A stretch of 15,351 nucleotides of DNA, from NCBI GenBank assembly GCA_002319875.1, contig DCFS01000328.1, forward strand, positions 1-15,351, read 5' to 3'. Below, piece after piece: positions 7,232 through 15,259 of the stretch. Below the pieces are notes generated by a model. That model saw nothing but the letters and a program-made list of their open reading frames with translations. It made no database searches and was not told where the DNA came from. Position numbers and translations under genes: made by a program. Within the stretch, counting starts at the first letter, position 1. Each line of letters begins with the position of its first letter. Origin of the DNA: Treponema sp. UBA1798. GTDB lineage: Bacteria > Spirochaetota > Spirochaetia > Treponematales > Treponemataceae.

Positions 7232-8239
7232 ATGAACAAAAATACACTAATCGAAATAGAGGATCTTCATATAGATATTATAGCCGACGAAGGAATGCTT
7301 ACAGCGGTCCGCGGCGTGAATCTGGATATAAACAGGGGTGAAACGCTGGGACTCGTTGGAGAGTCCGGATGCGGAAAAAGCCTTACAAGCAAGGCGGTTC
7401 TTGGCATAAATGCGAAAAACTGCAGGACATCTGGGCGGATTATGTTCCGCAGTTCTGCAAATCCCGGGGGAGAACCTGTCGATCTGCTTTCTCTACGTCA
7501 GAACGGGCCGGAAATCAGGGCTATCCGCGGGAAACATATCTCCATGATTTTCCAGGAACCGATGGCCGCCTTTTCACCTATGTACACGATCGGGAATCAG
7601 ATAAACGAATGCACCAGGCTGCATATTACGAAGGATAAAGAAGAATCAAAATCCGTTACTATAGACATGATGAAAAAAGTCGGTATAGCGAATGCTGAAA
7701 AACGGTATGACCAGTATCCTCATGAATTTTCGGGTGGCATGCTCCAGCGTGCGCTTATTGCGATGGCGCTTGTCTGTAAGCCGGACCTGCTTATTGCCGA
7801 TGAACCTACGACGGCTCTTGACGTAACTATTCAGGCTCAGATCCTTGAACTTATGAAAACACTTCAAAAGGAAACAGGGACATCAATACTTTTTATTACC
7901 CACGACCTTGGAACCGTTGCAAAGATATGTGACAGAGTTGCCGTAATGTATCTCGGTAAGATTGTTGAAACAGCTTCCGTCAGGGATATATTCAAAAATC
8001 CTGAGCATCCGTATACAACGGGACTGATCGGTTCCGTACACAGGCTGGGAACCAGCAAATCCGAACGCCTCGTCTCAATAGAGGGAACGGTTCCTCTTGC
8101 GATGAACCTGCCGGCGGGTTGCAGCTTTTACGACCGCTGCAAAAAGCATATTGAAGGTACCTGCAATGTAAAAGACCCGGAACCTGTAGTTCCTGGAGAA
8201 AAACATAGTACCAGCTGCTGGCTGTACGGAGGAAAATGA
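7232..8239 (+). CDS. ABC transporter ATPase, OppD/DppD type
   Basis: This is the first of two ATPases that power the importer from the cytoplasmic side. All nucleotide-binding motifs are intact: Walker A GESGCGKS (43-50), Q-loop FQEP (107-110), signature FSGGMLQR (166-173), Walker B LLIADEP (186-192) and switch histidine FITHD (221-225). The C-terminal oligo_HPY extension (about 255-335) contains NPEHPYTTGL and four cysteines at 297, 303, 311 and 329, the pattern that in Opp/Dpp ATPases can hold an iron-sulphur cluster. AGGAG at 7218-7222, 9 bases before the ATG, supports the start. The last bases overlap the start of the second ATPase gene. A length of 335 residues is normal for OppD/DppD. 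Confidence 0.95.
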   Translation: MNKNTLIEIEDLHIDIIADEGMLTAVRGVNLDINRGETLGLVGESGCGKSLTSKAVLGINAKNCRTSGRIMFRSSANPGGEPVDLLSLRQNGPEIRAIRGKHISMIFQEPMAAFSPMYTIGNQINECTRLHITKDKEESKSVTIDMMKKVGIANAEKRYDQYPHEFSGGMLQRALIAMALVCKPDLLIADEPTTALDVTIQAQILELMKTLQKETGTSILFITHDLGTVAKICDRVAVMYLGKIVETASVRDIFKNPEHPYTTGLIGSVHRLGTSKSERLVSIEGTVPLAMNLPAGCSFYDRCKKHIEGTCNVKDPEPVVPGEKHSTSCWLYGGK

Positions 8240-9252
8240 TGTCAGAAACGATTCTCCAGGTAAAGAATATATACAAGGAATTCCTGTCTAAAGGAGTATG
8301 CGTAAAAGCTGTAACGGATGTAAGTTTTAATATCCGGGAAGGAGAAACAGTCGGAATCGTCGGTGAATCAGGTTGCGGCAAAACAACCCTCGGACGATGC
8401 ATCGTCAGGGGTATTCAGGCAACAAAAGGGGCCGTCCTGTATCGTGCGGCCGACGGCAGGGAATATGATTTTCTGAAGATCGACAAAAATGTTATGAAAA
8501 CGATCAGAAAGGAAATACAGATGATTTTTCAGGATCCTTACGCTTCACTTGATCCTCGTATGACAGTCTATGATATCATTTCCGAACCGCTCAGGGCAAA
8601 CTTCAGACTGCCGAAAGCGGAACAGGATGCCAGAGTTATGGATATAGCACAGAAAGTCGGTCTTAACACTGCGTTCCTGCGCCGGTATCCTCATGCGTTT
8701 TCGGGAGGTCAGAGGCAGCGTATCGGTATAGCGCGTGCGCTGGTATTGATGCCGAGGCTGATCGTCTGCGATGAGGCAGTTTCCGCGCTCGATGTTTCGA
8801 TACAGGCGCAGATCATCAATCTGCTGATAGATCTTCAGAAAGACCTTCATCTTACGTATATTTTCATAAGCCACGACCTGTCCGTTGTGGAACATATATC
8901 AGACAGAGTCGGGGTCATGTATCTCGGGAAACTGGTAGAATATGCTTCTACAGAACAGATTTTTTTACATCCGGCACATCCGTATACGGAGGCGCTGCTT
9001 TCAGCTGTTCCGGTTGCAGATCCTGATGTAAAAACCGACCGGATTCCTCTTGAAGGTGAAATCCCGAATCCTGCCAACCCCCCGGCAGGATGTTATTTCC
9101 ATGACCGCTGCAGATATTGTACCGATATATGCCGTCATGAGGTTCCCGCGTATACCGATACGGGGAACAGCCATTTTGTCGCGTGCCACCGCGCTGCAGA
9201 ACTGCATCTGCGCAGCTCCATACCGGTCATAGTACAGGAAGGCAGATCATGA
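8239..9252 (+). CDS. ABC transporter ATPase, OppF/DppF type
   Basis: This is the second ATPase, forming a heterodimer with the previous product. Counted from the chosen start (337 residues), it has Walker A GESGCGKT (42-49), Q-loop FQDP (97-100), signature FSGGQRQRIGIARAL (154-168), Walker B LIVCDE (174-179) and switch histidine FISHD (209-213). The C-terminal oligo_HPY region (LHPAHPYTEALLSAVP, then NPANPPAGCYFHDRC) holds a cysteine cluster near 285, 291, 294, 298 and 316. Two adjacent in-frame ATGs exist (8236 and 8239). The Shine-Dalgarno GGAGG at 8228-8232 is only 3 bases from the first but 6 from the second, so I chose 8239, which gives a TGATG stop-start overlap. The stop overlaps the next gene by 4 bases. 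Confidence 0.94.
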   Translation: MSETILQVKNIYKEFLSKGVCVKAVTDVSFNIREGETVGIVGESGCGKTTLGRCIVRGIQATKGAVLYRAADGREYDFLKIDKNVMKTIRKEIQMIFQDPYASLDPRMTVYDIISEPLRANFRLPKAEQDARVMDIAQKVGLNTAFLRRYPHAFSGGQRQRIGIARALVLMPRLIVCDEAVSALDVSIQAQIINLLIDLQKDLHLTYIFISHDLSVVEHISDRVGVMYLGKLVEYASTEQIFLHPAHPYTEALLSAVPVADPDVKTDRIPLEGEIPNPANPPAGCYFHDRCRYCTDICRHEVPAYTDTGNSHFVACHRAAELHLRSSIPVIVQEGRS

Positions 9253-9782
9253 AAAAAAGGCGCCTTGTTGTTTTTCTGGACAGCGGCGATACGCTTGTCG
9301 ATGAATCGACTGAAGTGCGTAATACGGACGGAATCGTAGTACACGCGGAACTTCACGACGGAACGCAGCTGCTTCAGCGCCTGTACGATGAAGGTTATAC
9401 GCTCGCTCTCGTTGCCGACGGGGAGACGCTGTCGTTTGATAATATATACAGGGAACACGGTCTGTCGCATGTGTTTTCCGCGAGGGCTATATCTGAGGAA
9501 GTAAAAGACAGAAAACCTGCTGCTGTTATGTTCCAGACCGCCATGGACGCTCTGGGACTCCCGGATACGGACAAAAAGCGGGTTGTGATGATCGGAAATA
9601 ACCTGCCGCGTGACATCGCAGGGGCGAACCGCTTCGGCATAACGTCCATTCTGTATGACTGGTCTCCCCGGTACGATATGACGGTGCACAACAGTGACGA
9701 AAAACCGGATTACCGGGTATCCCGGGCAGAAGCGCTGCTGACGCTTCTTGACCGGCTTGACGGAGAGGCGGGCAATGGATAG
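9249..9782 (+). CDS. HAD-superfamily protein with altered catalytic motifs
   Basis: This is a small cytoplasmic HAD-like protein of 177 residues. The frame extends further upstream, but AGGAAGG (9236-9242), 6 bases before the ATG at 9249, and the ATGA overlap with the ATPase gene fix the start. Motif I is VVFLDSGDTLVDE (7-19): the nucleophile aspartate D11 is present, but the +2 position is glycine rather than the usual aspartate acid/base. Motif II is LALVADG (52-58), with alanine where serine or threonine is expected. Motif III lysine is in RKP (88-90). Motif IV is MIGNNLPRDIAGAN (114-127), with asparagine replacing the first aspartate and D122 kept. No cap domain of useful size is visible. 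It may act on a phosphorylated sugar or intermediate, or may have lost phosphatase activity. It ends 8 bases inside the next gene. Confidence 0.82.
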   Translation: MKKRRLVVFLDSGDTLVDESTEVRNTDGIVVHAELHDGTQLLQRLYDEGYTLALVADGETLSFDNIYREHGLSHVFSARAISEEVKDRKPAAVMFQTAMDALGLPDTDKKRVVMIGNNLPRDIAGANRFGITSILYDWSPRYDMTVHNSDEKPDYRVSRAEALLTLLDRLDGEAGNG

Positions 9783-10464
9783 AAAAACACTGGAAACCTG
9801 TCTTAATTATGCTCCCGTAGTATATTTCGACAGAAAAGAACCTTTTGCCATCCGGCGCATCGGCTGTACCCTGTTTGAAAAAAGCGGGTACAGCCCGTCG
9901 TTTCCCGGTTCGCCGGAACACAGACGGCTCATCATGCCCGGGTTGAAACAGGCTGCCTTTGCAATAGAGTATGCGTATTACTTCGATTATGATATCCAGC
10001 ATCTTTACGAGCTCGAACATGTATGGGTATATGTGGATCATTCCGGTTCCGTCTGCGGCTGTGAAGGAAGTTTCCATGGAAAATATCTGAACGAGATGAT
10101 TCCGCTGTTTTCCATTCTCGATGCCGGAAGTACCCATGTCCGGCTGTATTCCCAGCCGGGTAAGCATGCATTTCTGCCGGCCATCGAACTGTTCCGCTTG
10201 TATCCCGACCCCGATGCATGCTGTATGGAGGATGCCGGTAAAGACGGTCTTTCGCTGCCTGAAATGTTTTCTGGTAGAGTACCGGATACAGAATCCGTAC
10301 AGACAGCCGTGCGTACATTCATAAAAAAACAGTATGCTTTTAAACCCTCCTGGCGATTTGTCCCGGTTATTCCTGACAGCGGACTTTACATATCCTGGGA
10401 TGAGCTGGCACATGAAATTCCGCAGAGAATTGCTGCGGAGCTTTCACGTATCGGAGCAATATAA
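9775..10464 (+). CDS. Protein of unknown function, 229 residues, in carbohydrate operon
   Basis: I do not recognise this gene with confidence. It has no signal peptide or membrane segment, so it should be cytoplasmic. It is rich in aromatics, histidine and acidic residues. Notable stretches are NYAPVVYFDRKEPFAIRRIG (11-30), EYAYYFDYDIQHLYELEHVW (65-84), EGSFHGKYLN (97-106) and VRLYSQPGKHAFLP (122-135). The order APVVYF, then YYFDYD..H, then E-H-V-W-V-Y-V, then a histidine-containing loop and PGKH is faintly like Vps62/NPP1-type beta folds, but I would not name it on that. Conserved-looking D71, D73, H76, E81, H82, H101 and H131 could form a metal or active site. The start at 9775 has GGAG 9 bases upstream and overlaps the HAD gene by 8 bases. 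It lies 23 bases before the mannosidase gene, which implies a role in the same pathway. Confidence 0.85.
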   Translation: MDRKTLETCLNYAPVVYFDRKEPFAIRRIGCTLFEKSGYSPSFPGSPEHRRLIMPGLKQAAFAIEYAYYFDYDIQHLYELEHVWVYVDHSGSVCGCEGSFHGKYLNEMIPLFSILDAGSTHVRLYSQPGKHAFLPAIELFRLYPDPDACCMEDAGKDGLSLPEMFSGRVPDTESVQTAVRTFIKKQYAFKPSWRFVPVIPDSGLYISWDELAHEIPQRIAAELSRIGAI

Positions 10465-10487
10465 TCAGGAAAGAAGGTAACACGGGT

Positions 10488-13400
10488 ATGGATCTCGGCA
10501 GACAATGGAACGAACGTCTCAAAATATGGATAGACTATCTCCCCCGGCTGTTTTATAGGGAGAAAGGAACTGTTCCCGCTGTTTTTTTTACGACAATGGA
10601 ACCTCTTTCCCCCGGACAGGCGGCAGTGCATCAGGCAGAACCTGTTTCAGAGGGGTATGGCTGGGGAAAAAAGTGGCAGTACGGCTGGTTCCGTTTTTCC
10701 CTTACCGTTCCGCGTGAACTCTGCGGTAAGCGTATCGTCTGTTATCCTGATACCGGAGGGGAATCTCTGGTGTTCGTAGACGGGAAGGCGGCCGGTGCTC
10801 TGGATAAGCGGCATGCGTATATTACGCTGACCCGTTCTTCTATCGGCGGGCAGGTTTTCGACCTGCTTGCGGAAAGTTACGCCGGACACGGAATCAGGCC
10901 TGAAAACGGCGGTCCGTATGGTCCGGATGAGATTCCCGTTCCGGAACCGGAAGAACCTCTTGCCCGTTTTAACCGTATTTCATGGGGTATATGGAATGAA
11001 GAAGTGTACCAGACGGCGATGGATGCTTTTGTCCTGTATAGTCTCCTTTCCGTTCTTCCGGAAACATCGCTGCGCGCACAGAAAGTCGCTGTGGCTTTGA
11101 AGCAGTTTACGCTGGAAGCGGATTACGAACTGCCGGAACCGGCATGTACAGAAAGTATTGTGTCAGCGGGCCGGAAACTCAAGCCTCTGCTTGCGTGCGT
11201 TAACGGTTCCACTTCTCCGGTAATGAGTATATTCGGACAGTCCCATCTCGATCTTGCCTGGCTTTGGCCGTTCGAAGAAACAAAACGTAAATGTGCGCGT
11301 ACGTACGCAAATCAGCTTGCACTTATGGAAGAATATCCCGGATACCGTTTTCTTGCCTGCGAACCGTATATACTCGAAACGATCAGAAATTTATATCCGG
11401 AGCTGTACGAAAGAATAGAACAGAAAATACGGTCGGGACAGATATTCTGCGACGGTGCGTTCTGGATTGAGTGTGATACGAATATCCCCTGCGGGGAAGC
11501 GCTGATCCGCCAGCTGGTACGCGGTACACGCTGGTTCCGGGAGAATTGCGGTAAAGATGTTTATACAGCCTGGCTTCCCGATTCGTTCGGTTTTTCTGCT
11601 TCGCTGCCGCAGATCCTTGCCGGCTGCGGAATCAGGTGTTTTACGTCCCAGAAACTGGCGCGGATCGACCCTGAGTGCGAACCTTTCCCCTACAATAATT
11701 TTTACTGGGAAGGGTTGGACGGCACACGCATCCTTTGTCATTTTTTTAAGAAAAATAATGCAGAGATAAACCCTGCATCGCTCTGGGAACGGTGGAACAG
11801 GGACAGAATACAGAAAGATGCTATCGATGGTATGCTTTTCCCATTCGGCTACGGAGACGGCGGCGGCGGAGCTACGAGAACAATGCTTGAAAATGTCCGC
11901 CGGACAGCTGACCTTGAAGGCATTCCCAGAACGAAAATGGAAACTCTTGAGGATTTCTTTTCCCGTCTTGAAAATCCCGGAGACGGATCTTCTGGCGTTA
12001 CGAATGTGTATACGGGTGAACTGTACCTTTCGTGGCACAGGGGAACATATACGTCGCAGGCGCGGACAAAGCGGCTTTCAAGAAAAGCGGAAACAGCATT
12101 GCACGAAGCAGATTTCTGGACAGCACTTGCCTCGTTTACCGGAAAATATTCCATCACAGAATCATCCGGGCAGGAAACGGATGCACAGCTGGAAAAGGCC
12201 TGGTCAGGACTGCTCTTCTGCCAGTTTCACGATATATTGTCCGGAACTTCCATTAAACGTGTACACGATGAAGCGGAAGCCGTCTTAAAGCAGTCGTCAG
12301 AAACCGCGCTGCATCTGACGACCGGAGCTGTTTCTGCGCTTGCGGGGGCAGCTGAATCTCTTTCCGGTAGATACCGCATCGTGACCAATTCTCTCGGCTG
12401 GGACAGAAACGAACTGATTACGGATCCTGAAAACGGAAAACTGATGGCTGTCCGCGTGCCTGCTGCGGGCTGGACTATTTTATCCGGGCAGTATGCAGCA
12501 GGAGATGCATCACATGAGGCTGTAGCCTGCCGTGTAATGAATGAAAAAGGGACCAGTTCCGTCCTGTTGGAAAACAGATACATCCGTATCATAATTGATG
12601 GATCCGGCAGACTTATTTCCGTATATGACAGAGAGCTTGACATGGAACTGGCTGCCGGCCCCTGCAACAGTTTTTCCATGTATAAAGACGTAACACCGTT
12701 TTACGATGCATGGGAACTCTCTCCTATGTACCGCGATATGCCTGTGAAATTGTCTTTGGATGCAGAAATCAGTATTGCAGATACTTCGCCGGAATATATA
12801 CGCGTAAAAATAATCAGGCAGCTGCACGATTCAAGGCTGGAACAGACACTTCTCATGCGGTCTGAAAGCAGGCGCATCGATTTTGAGACAACGATAGACT
12901 GGCACGAAAAACACAAACTGCTTAAAGTAGATTTCCCTCTTGCCGTACATGCCGAAGAAGCTGTCAGCGAAACACAGTTCGGTTTTGTCCGGCGGCCGGC
13001 ACATACGTCGCGTACCTACGACCGCGACCGTTACGAAGTCTGCAACCACCGGTATACGGTACTTGCAGACGCGGTTCACGGAGCGGCCGTTCTCAACGAC
13101 TGCAAATATGGTGTAAGTGTACGCAACGGTACCATATCACTGTCGCTGCTCCGGGCTCCCGTTATTCCTGATATGGCGGCTGATCAGGGAATACAGCAGA
13201 TGACATATAGTCTGTACGTATTCCGGGGCTGTTTTGAGCAGAGCAATACGGTACGCGAAGCGTATAATCTGAACATACCTTTGAGAATATTCCGGTGCGA
13301 TTTTCCGCAGGCACCTTCAGGAAAGGATATGTCGTTTTTTACCGTGGAAAATCCGGCCGTTATACTGGAAACAGTAAAAAGGGCTGATTCCGGCCGGGGG

Positions 13401-13601
13401 ATTGTACTTCGCATGTACGAAACATACGGAGCGCCGGCGGAAAGTGTGGTCAAATCCGTATTACCGGCAGCGTATTTTTATGAAACTGATATGGCGGAAA
13501 AAAGGAGAACGGATAACTGCCTGATAAAAGGCGGTTCGTTTACACTGAAATTCAGGGCATTTGAAATAAAAACCGTTATTCTGGAGGAACATGAAAAATG
13601 A
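10488..13601 (+). CDS. GH38 alpha-mannosidase
   Basis: This is a zinc-dependent retaining exo-alpha-mannosidase, predicted cytoplasmic because no signal peptide is present. Its 1037 residues match the long GH38 class that includes cytosolic-type enzymes. Residues about 1-240 are the N-terminal beta-rich and helical region. The catalytic domain starts at SIFGQSHLDLAWLWPFEETK (247-266), where H253 and D255 are expected zinc ligands. AWLPDSFGFSASLPQIL (361-377) contains the probable nucleophile D365. QFHDILSGTSI (579-589) contains the further zinc ligand H581. The region after about residue 600 is the middle and C-terminal beta domains (LENRYIRIIIDGSGRLISVYDRE and later). GAAGG (10473-10477), 10 bases upstream, supports the start. 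The end overlaps the lyase gene by 4 bases (ATGA). The mannose specificity of GH38 is the best clue to the operon's substrate. Confidence 0.95.
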   Translation: MDLGRQWNERLKIWIDYLPRLFYREKGTVPAVFFTTMEPLSPGQAAVHQAEPVSEGYGWGKKWQYGWFRFSLTVPRELCGKRIVCYPDTGGESLVFVDGKAAGALDKRHAYITLTRSSIGGQVFDLLAESYAGHGIRPENGGPYGPDEIPVPEPEEPLARFNRISWGIWNEEVYQTAMDAFVLYSLLSVLPETSLRAQKVAVALKQFTLEADYELPEPACTESIVSAGRKLKPLLACVNGSTSPVMSIFGQSHLDLAWLWPFEETKRKCARTYANQLALMEEYPGYRFLACEPYILETIRNLYPELYERIEQKIRSGQIFCDGAFWIECDTNIPCGEALIRQLVRGTRWFRENCGKDVYTAWLPDSFGFSASLPQILAGCGIRCFTSQKLARIDPECEPFPYNNFYWEGLDGTRILCHFFKKNNAEINPASLWERWNRDRIQKDAIDGMLFPFGYGDGGGGATRTMLENVRRTADLEGIPRTKMETLEDFFSRLENPGDGSSGVTNVYTGELYLSWHRGTYTSQARTKRLSRKAETALHEADFWTALASFTGKYSITESSGQETDAQLEKAWSGLLFCQFHDILSGTSIKRVHDEAEAVLKQSSETALHLTTGAVSALAGAAESLSGRYRIVTNSLGWDRNELITDPENGKLMAVRVPAAGWTILSGQYAAGDASHEAVACRVMNEKGTSSVLLENRYIRIIIDGSGRLISVYDRELDMELAAGPCNSFSMYKDVTPFYDAWELSPMYRDMPVKLSLDAEISIADTSPEYIRVKIIRQLHDSRLEQTLLMRSESRRIDFETTIDWHEKHKLLKVDFPLAVHAEEAVSETQFGFVRRPAHTSRTYDRDRYEVCNHRYTVLADAVHGAAVLNDCKYGVSVRNGTISLSLLRAPVIPDMAADQGIQQMTYSLYVFRGCFEQSNTVREAYNLNIPLRIFRCDFPQAPSGKDMSFFTVENPAVILETVKRADSGRGIVLRMYETYGAPAESVVKSVLPAAYFYETDMAEKRRTDNCLIKGGSFTLKFRAFEIKTVILEEHEK

Positions 13602-15250
13602 AACAGCATTATCTTAAAATGATAGCGGACAGTGAAAAGACAGTAGAAAACTCATTCCCGTCCCAGATTCTGGATAGGAATCACGAATATTATGGTGGGT
13701 TCTGCGACAGTCACGGTCTCGTCGAGGCTAAATATGCCATATACAAGGTAACTACAATGGCAGCCGTCTATGTTAACACTGACAGCAGAATGTACCAGTC
13801 GCCGGAACTGGAGAAGAGAATCGGACTTGCACTCGATTATATTGCTGCTGTCCAGCATGACAACGGGCTGTTCGATTATATTGACTGTAATTTCCTTTCG
13901 GCTCCCGATACCGCTTTTTGCATCAAGCGTCTGCTTCCCGCATATAAATGGCTTGATAGCCATCTGACCGGATATCCGGCAGACTCACCGGAACGTCAGA
14001 TGCACGGCAAAATGAGAAAAATCCTCATAAAAGGTGCACAGGGCATGCTTGCGGGAGGCTTCCATACGCCGAACCACCGGTGGGCTATCGCGTCGAATCT
14101 TATGGACTGTGCAGTACTTTTTAACCGTCCGGAATTTACTCTGGGAGCGGAAAAGTATCTGCGTGAAGGCATCGACTGTAACAGCGACGGAGAATACGCC
14201 GAAAAATCTTCAGGTAATTATAACCGGATAAACAACGACGCCATGCTGACCATTGCGCGTATTACCGGCGACAAAAGGTATTCGGATAATGCGGTCAGGA
14301 ACCTTCGAATGATGCTTACCTATATTGAACCGGACGGAAGTATTTTTACTGCAAATTCCACGCGGCAGGATAACGGTGCACTCGTGTATCCGGTCGATTA
14401 TTATATGGAATATCTTGCAGTCGGCTGCGATTACAATATTCCCGAATTCCTCGATATGACCAATACTATTTTTGATATCATTACGGAGAACCGGCTTGCA
14501 GCCCCTGATTTCCTGATGCATCTGATGAACAGGCCGGATCTTATAGCGCTTGAACATACAGGACGGTACATGCAGCCGGATTTCTGTACCTTCTACCGCG
14601 ATTCAGGAATAAGCCGTACGCACAGCGGAAACTTTACCTGGACGCTGCTTCAGGGGAAATCAAACTTCCTGTATTTTACGAATAAAAGTCTCGTTATGGA
14701 AATGAAGATCGCAGGAAGTTTCTGCGAACACCGGGCTTTCCAGGCGGAATATATGCACAAAGATGAAAAGCGTCAGGCCTTCAGTCTGGAACAGACCATG
14801 CACGGCTGGTATTATTTGCCGTTTGAACAGAAACCTGAAACGTCAGACTGGTGGAAGATGGATAACGCTTCGCGCAGAAAACTTCCCGGACCAGATCTTC
14901 ATATTACTGTAAGCGTTGAACAGCCGGAAGGTGAAAACGGTATCGATGTGTTCATGAAACTTGAAGGGGTTAAACCTGCGCCGTTCCGTGTGGAAATAGC
15001 CTGTACCGGAGCTGAAACCGTTTCCGGCGAGCAGTTTGAAATACCAGCCGTACCCGGCGGTGCTATGATCGGTAAAGAAGGAATGATAACATTCGATAAT
15101 GGAAAGGAGCACATCAGCGTAGGCCCGGCGTTCGGTACGCACAGGTATACGGCAGGTAAGTTTGGTAGTGAAAAGGCATCGACAAACTGCTTTTCGCTGT
15201 ATTTTACCGATTCCACACCGTTCGAACATGTGATAAAGATACGTTCGTAA
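13598..15250 (+). CDS. Heparinase II/III- or alginate-lyase-like (alpha/alpha) toroid protein, probable oligosaccharide lyase
   Basis: This is a probable polysaccharide-lyase-superfamily enzyme of 550 residues, without signal peptide and therefore cytoplasmic. Residues about 1-320 look like a helical toroid, with repeated helix pairs (LALDYIAAVQHDNGLFDYID; AMLTIARITGDKRYSDNAVRNL). Residues about 330-550 look like a beta-sandwich. GGFHTPNHRWAIASNL (153-168) contains an Asn-His pair (N159, H160), and EYAEKSSGNYNRINNDA (199-215) contains Y208. An Asn-His pair plus a later tyrosine is the catalytic arrangement of the A1-III alginate lyase and heparinase II/III superfamily. NSTRQD (253-258) and the histidine in CEHRAF (376-381) may also line the site. 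I cannot assign a numbered PL family. GGAGG (13583-13587), 10 bases before the ATG, and the 4-base overlap with the mannosidase gene support the start. A decoy ATG at 13591 is out of frame and soon stops. Confidence 0.75.
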   Translation: MKQHYLKMIADSEKTVENSFPSQILDRNHEYYGGFCDSHGLVEAKYAIYKVTTMAAVYVNTDSRMYQSPELEKRIGLALDYIAAVQHDNGLFDYIDCNFLSAPDTAFCIKRLLPAYKWLDSHLTGYPADSPERQMHGKMRKILIKGAQGMLAGGFHTPNHRWAIASNLMDCAVLFNRPEFTLGAEKYLREGIDCNSDGEYAEKSSGNYNRINNDAMLTIARITGDKRYSDNAVRNLRMMLTYIEPDGSIFTANSTRQDNGALVYPVDYYMEYLAVGCDYNIPEFLDMTNTIFDIITENRLAAPDFLMHLMNRPDLIALEHTGRYMQPDFCTFYRDSGISRTHSGNFTWTLLQGKSNFLYFTNKSLVMEMKIAGSFCEHRAFQAEYMHKDEKRQAFSLEQTMHGWYYLPFEQKPETSDWWKMDNASRRKLPGPDLHITVSVEQPEGENGIDVFMKLEGVKPAPFRVEIACTGAETVSGEQFEIPAVPGGAMIGKEGMITFDNGKEHISVGPAFGTHRYTAGKFGSEKASTNCFSLYFTDSTPFEHVIKIRS

Positions 15251-15259
15251 GAACGGCTT

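Noticed and set aside
9183..9248. Upstream extension of the HAD reading frame to an ATG at 9183.
   Set aside because: It would overlap the ATPase gene by 70 bases; the ATG at 9249 has an AGGAAGG site at good spacing and begins just before the HAD motif I.
9748..9774. Earlier ATG at 9748 for the 229-residue unknown protein.
   Set aside because: No Shine-Dalgarno at suitable spacing, while 9775 has GGAGAGG just upstream.
9526..10413. Minus-strand open frame of 295 codons opposite the HAD and unknown genes.
   Set aside because: The plus-strand genes there have ribosome binding sites, operon-style overlaps and (for the HAD) family motifs; the minus frame crosses both genes and shows no domain.
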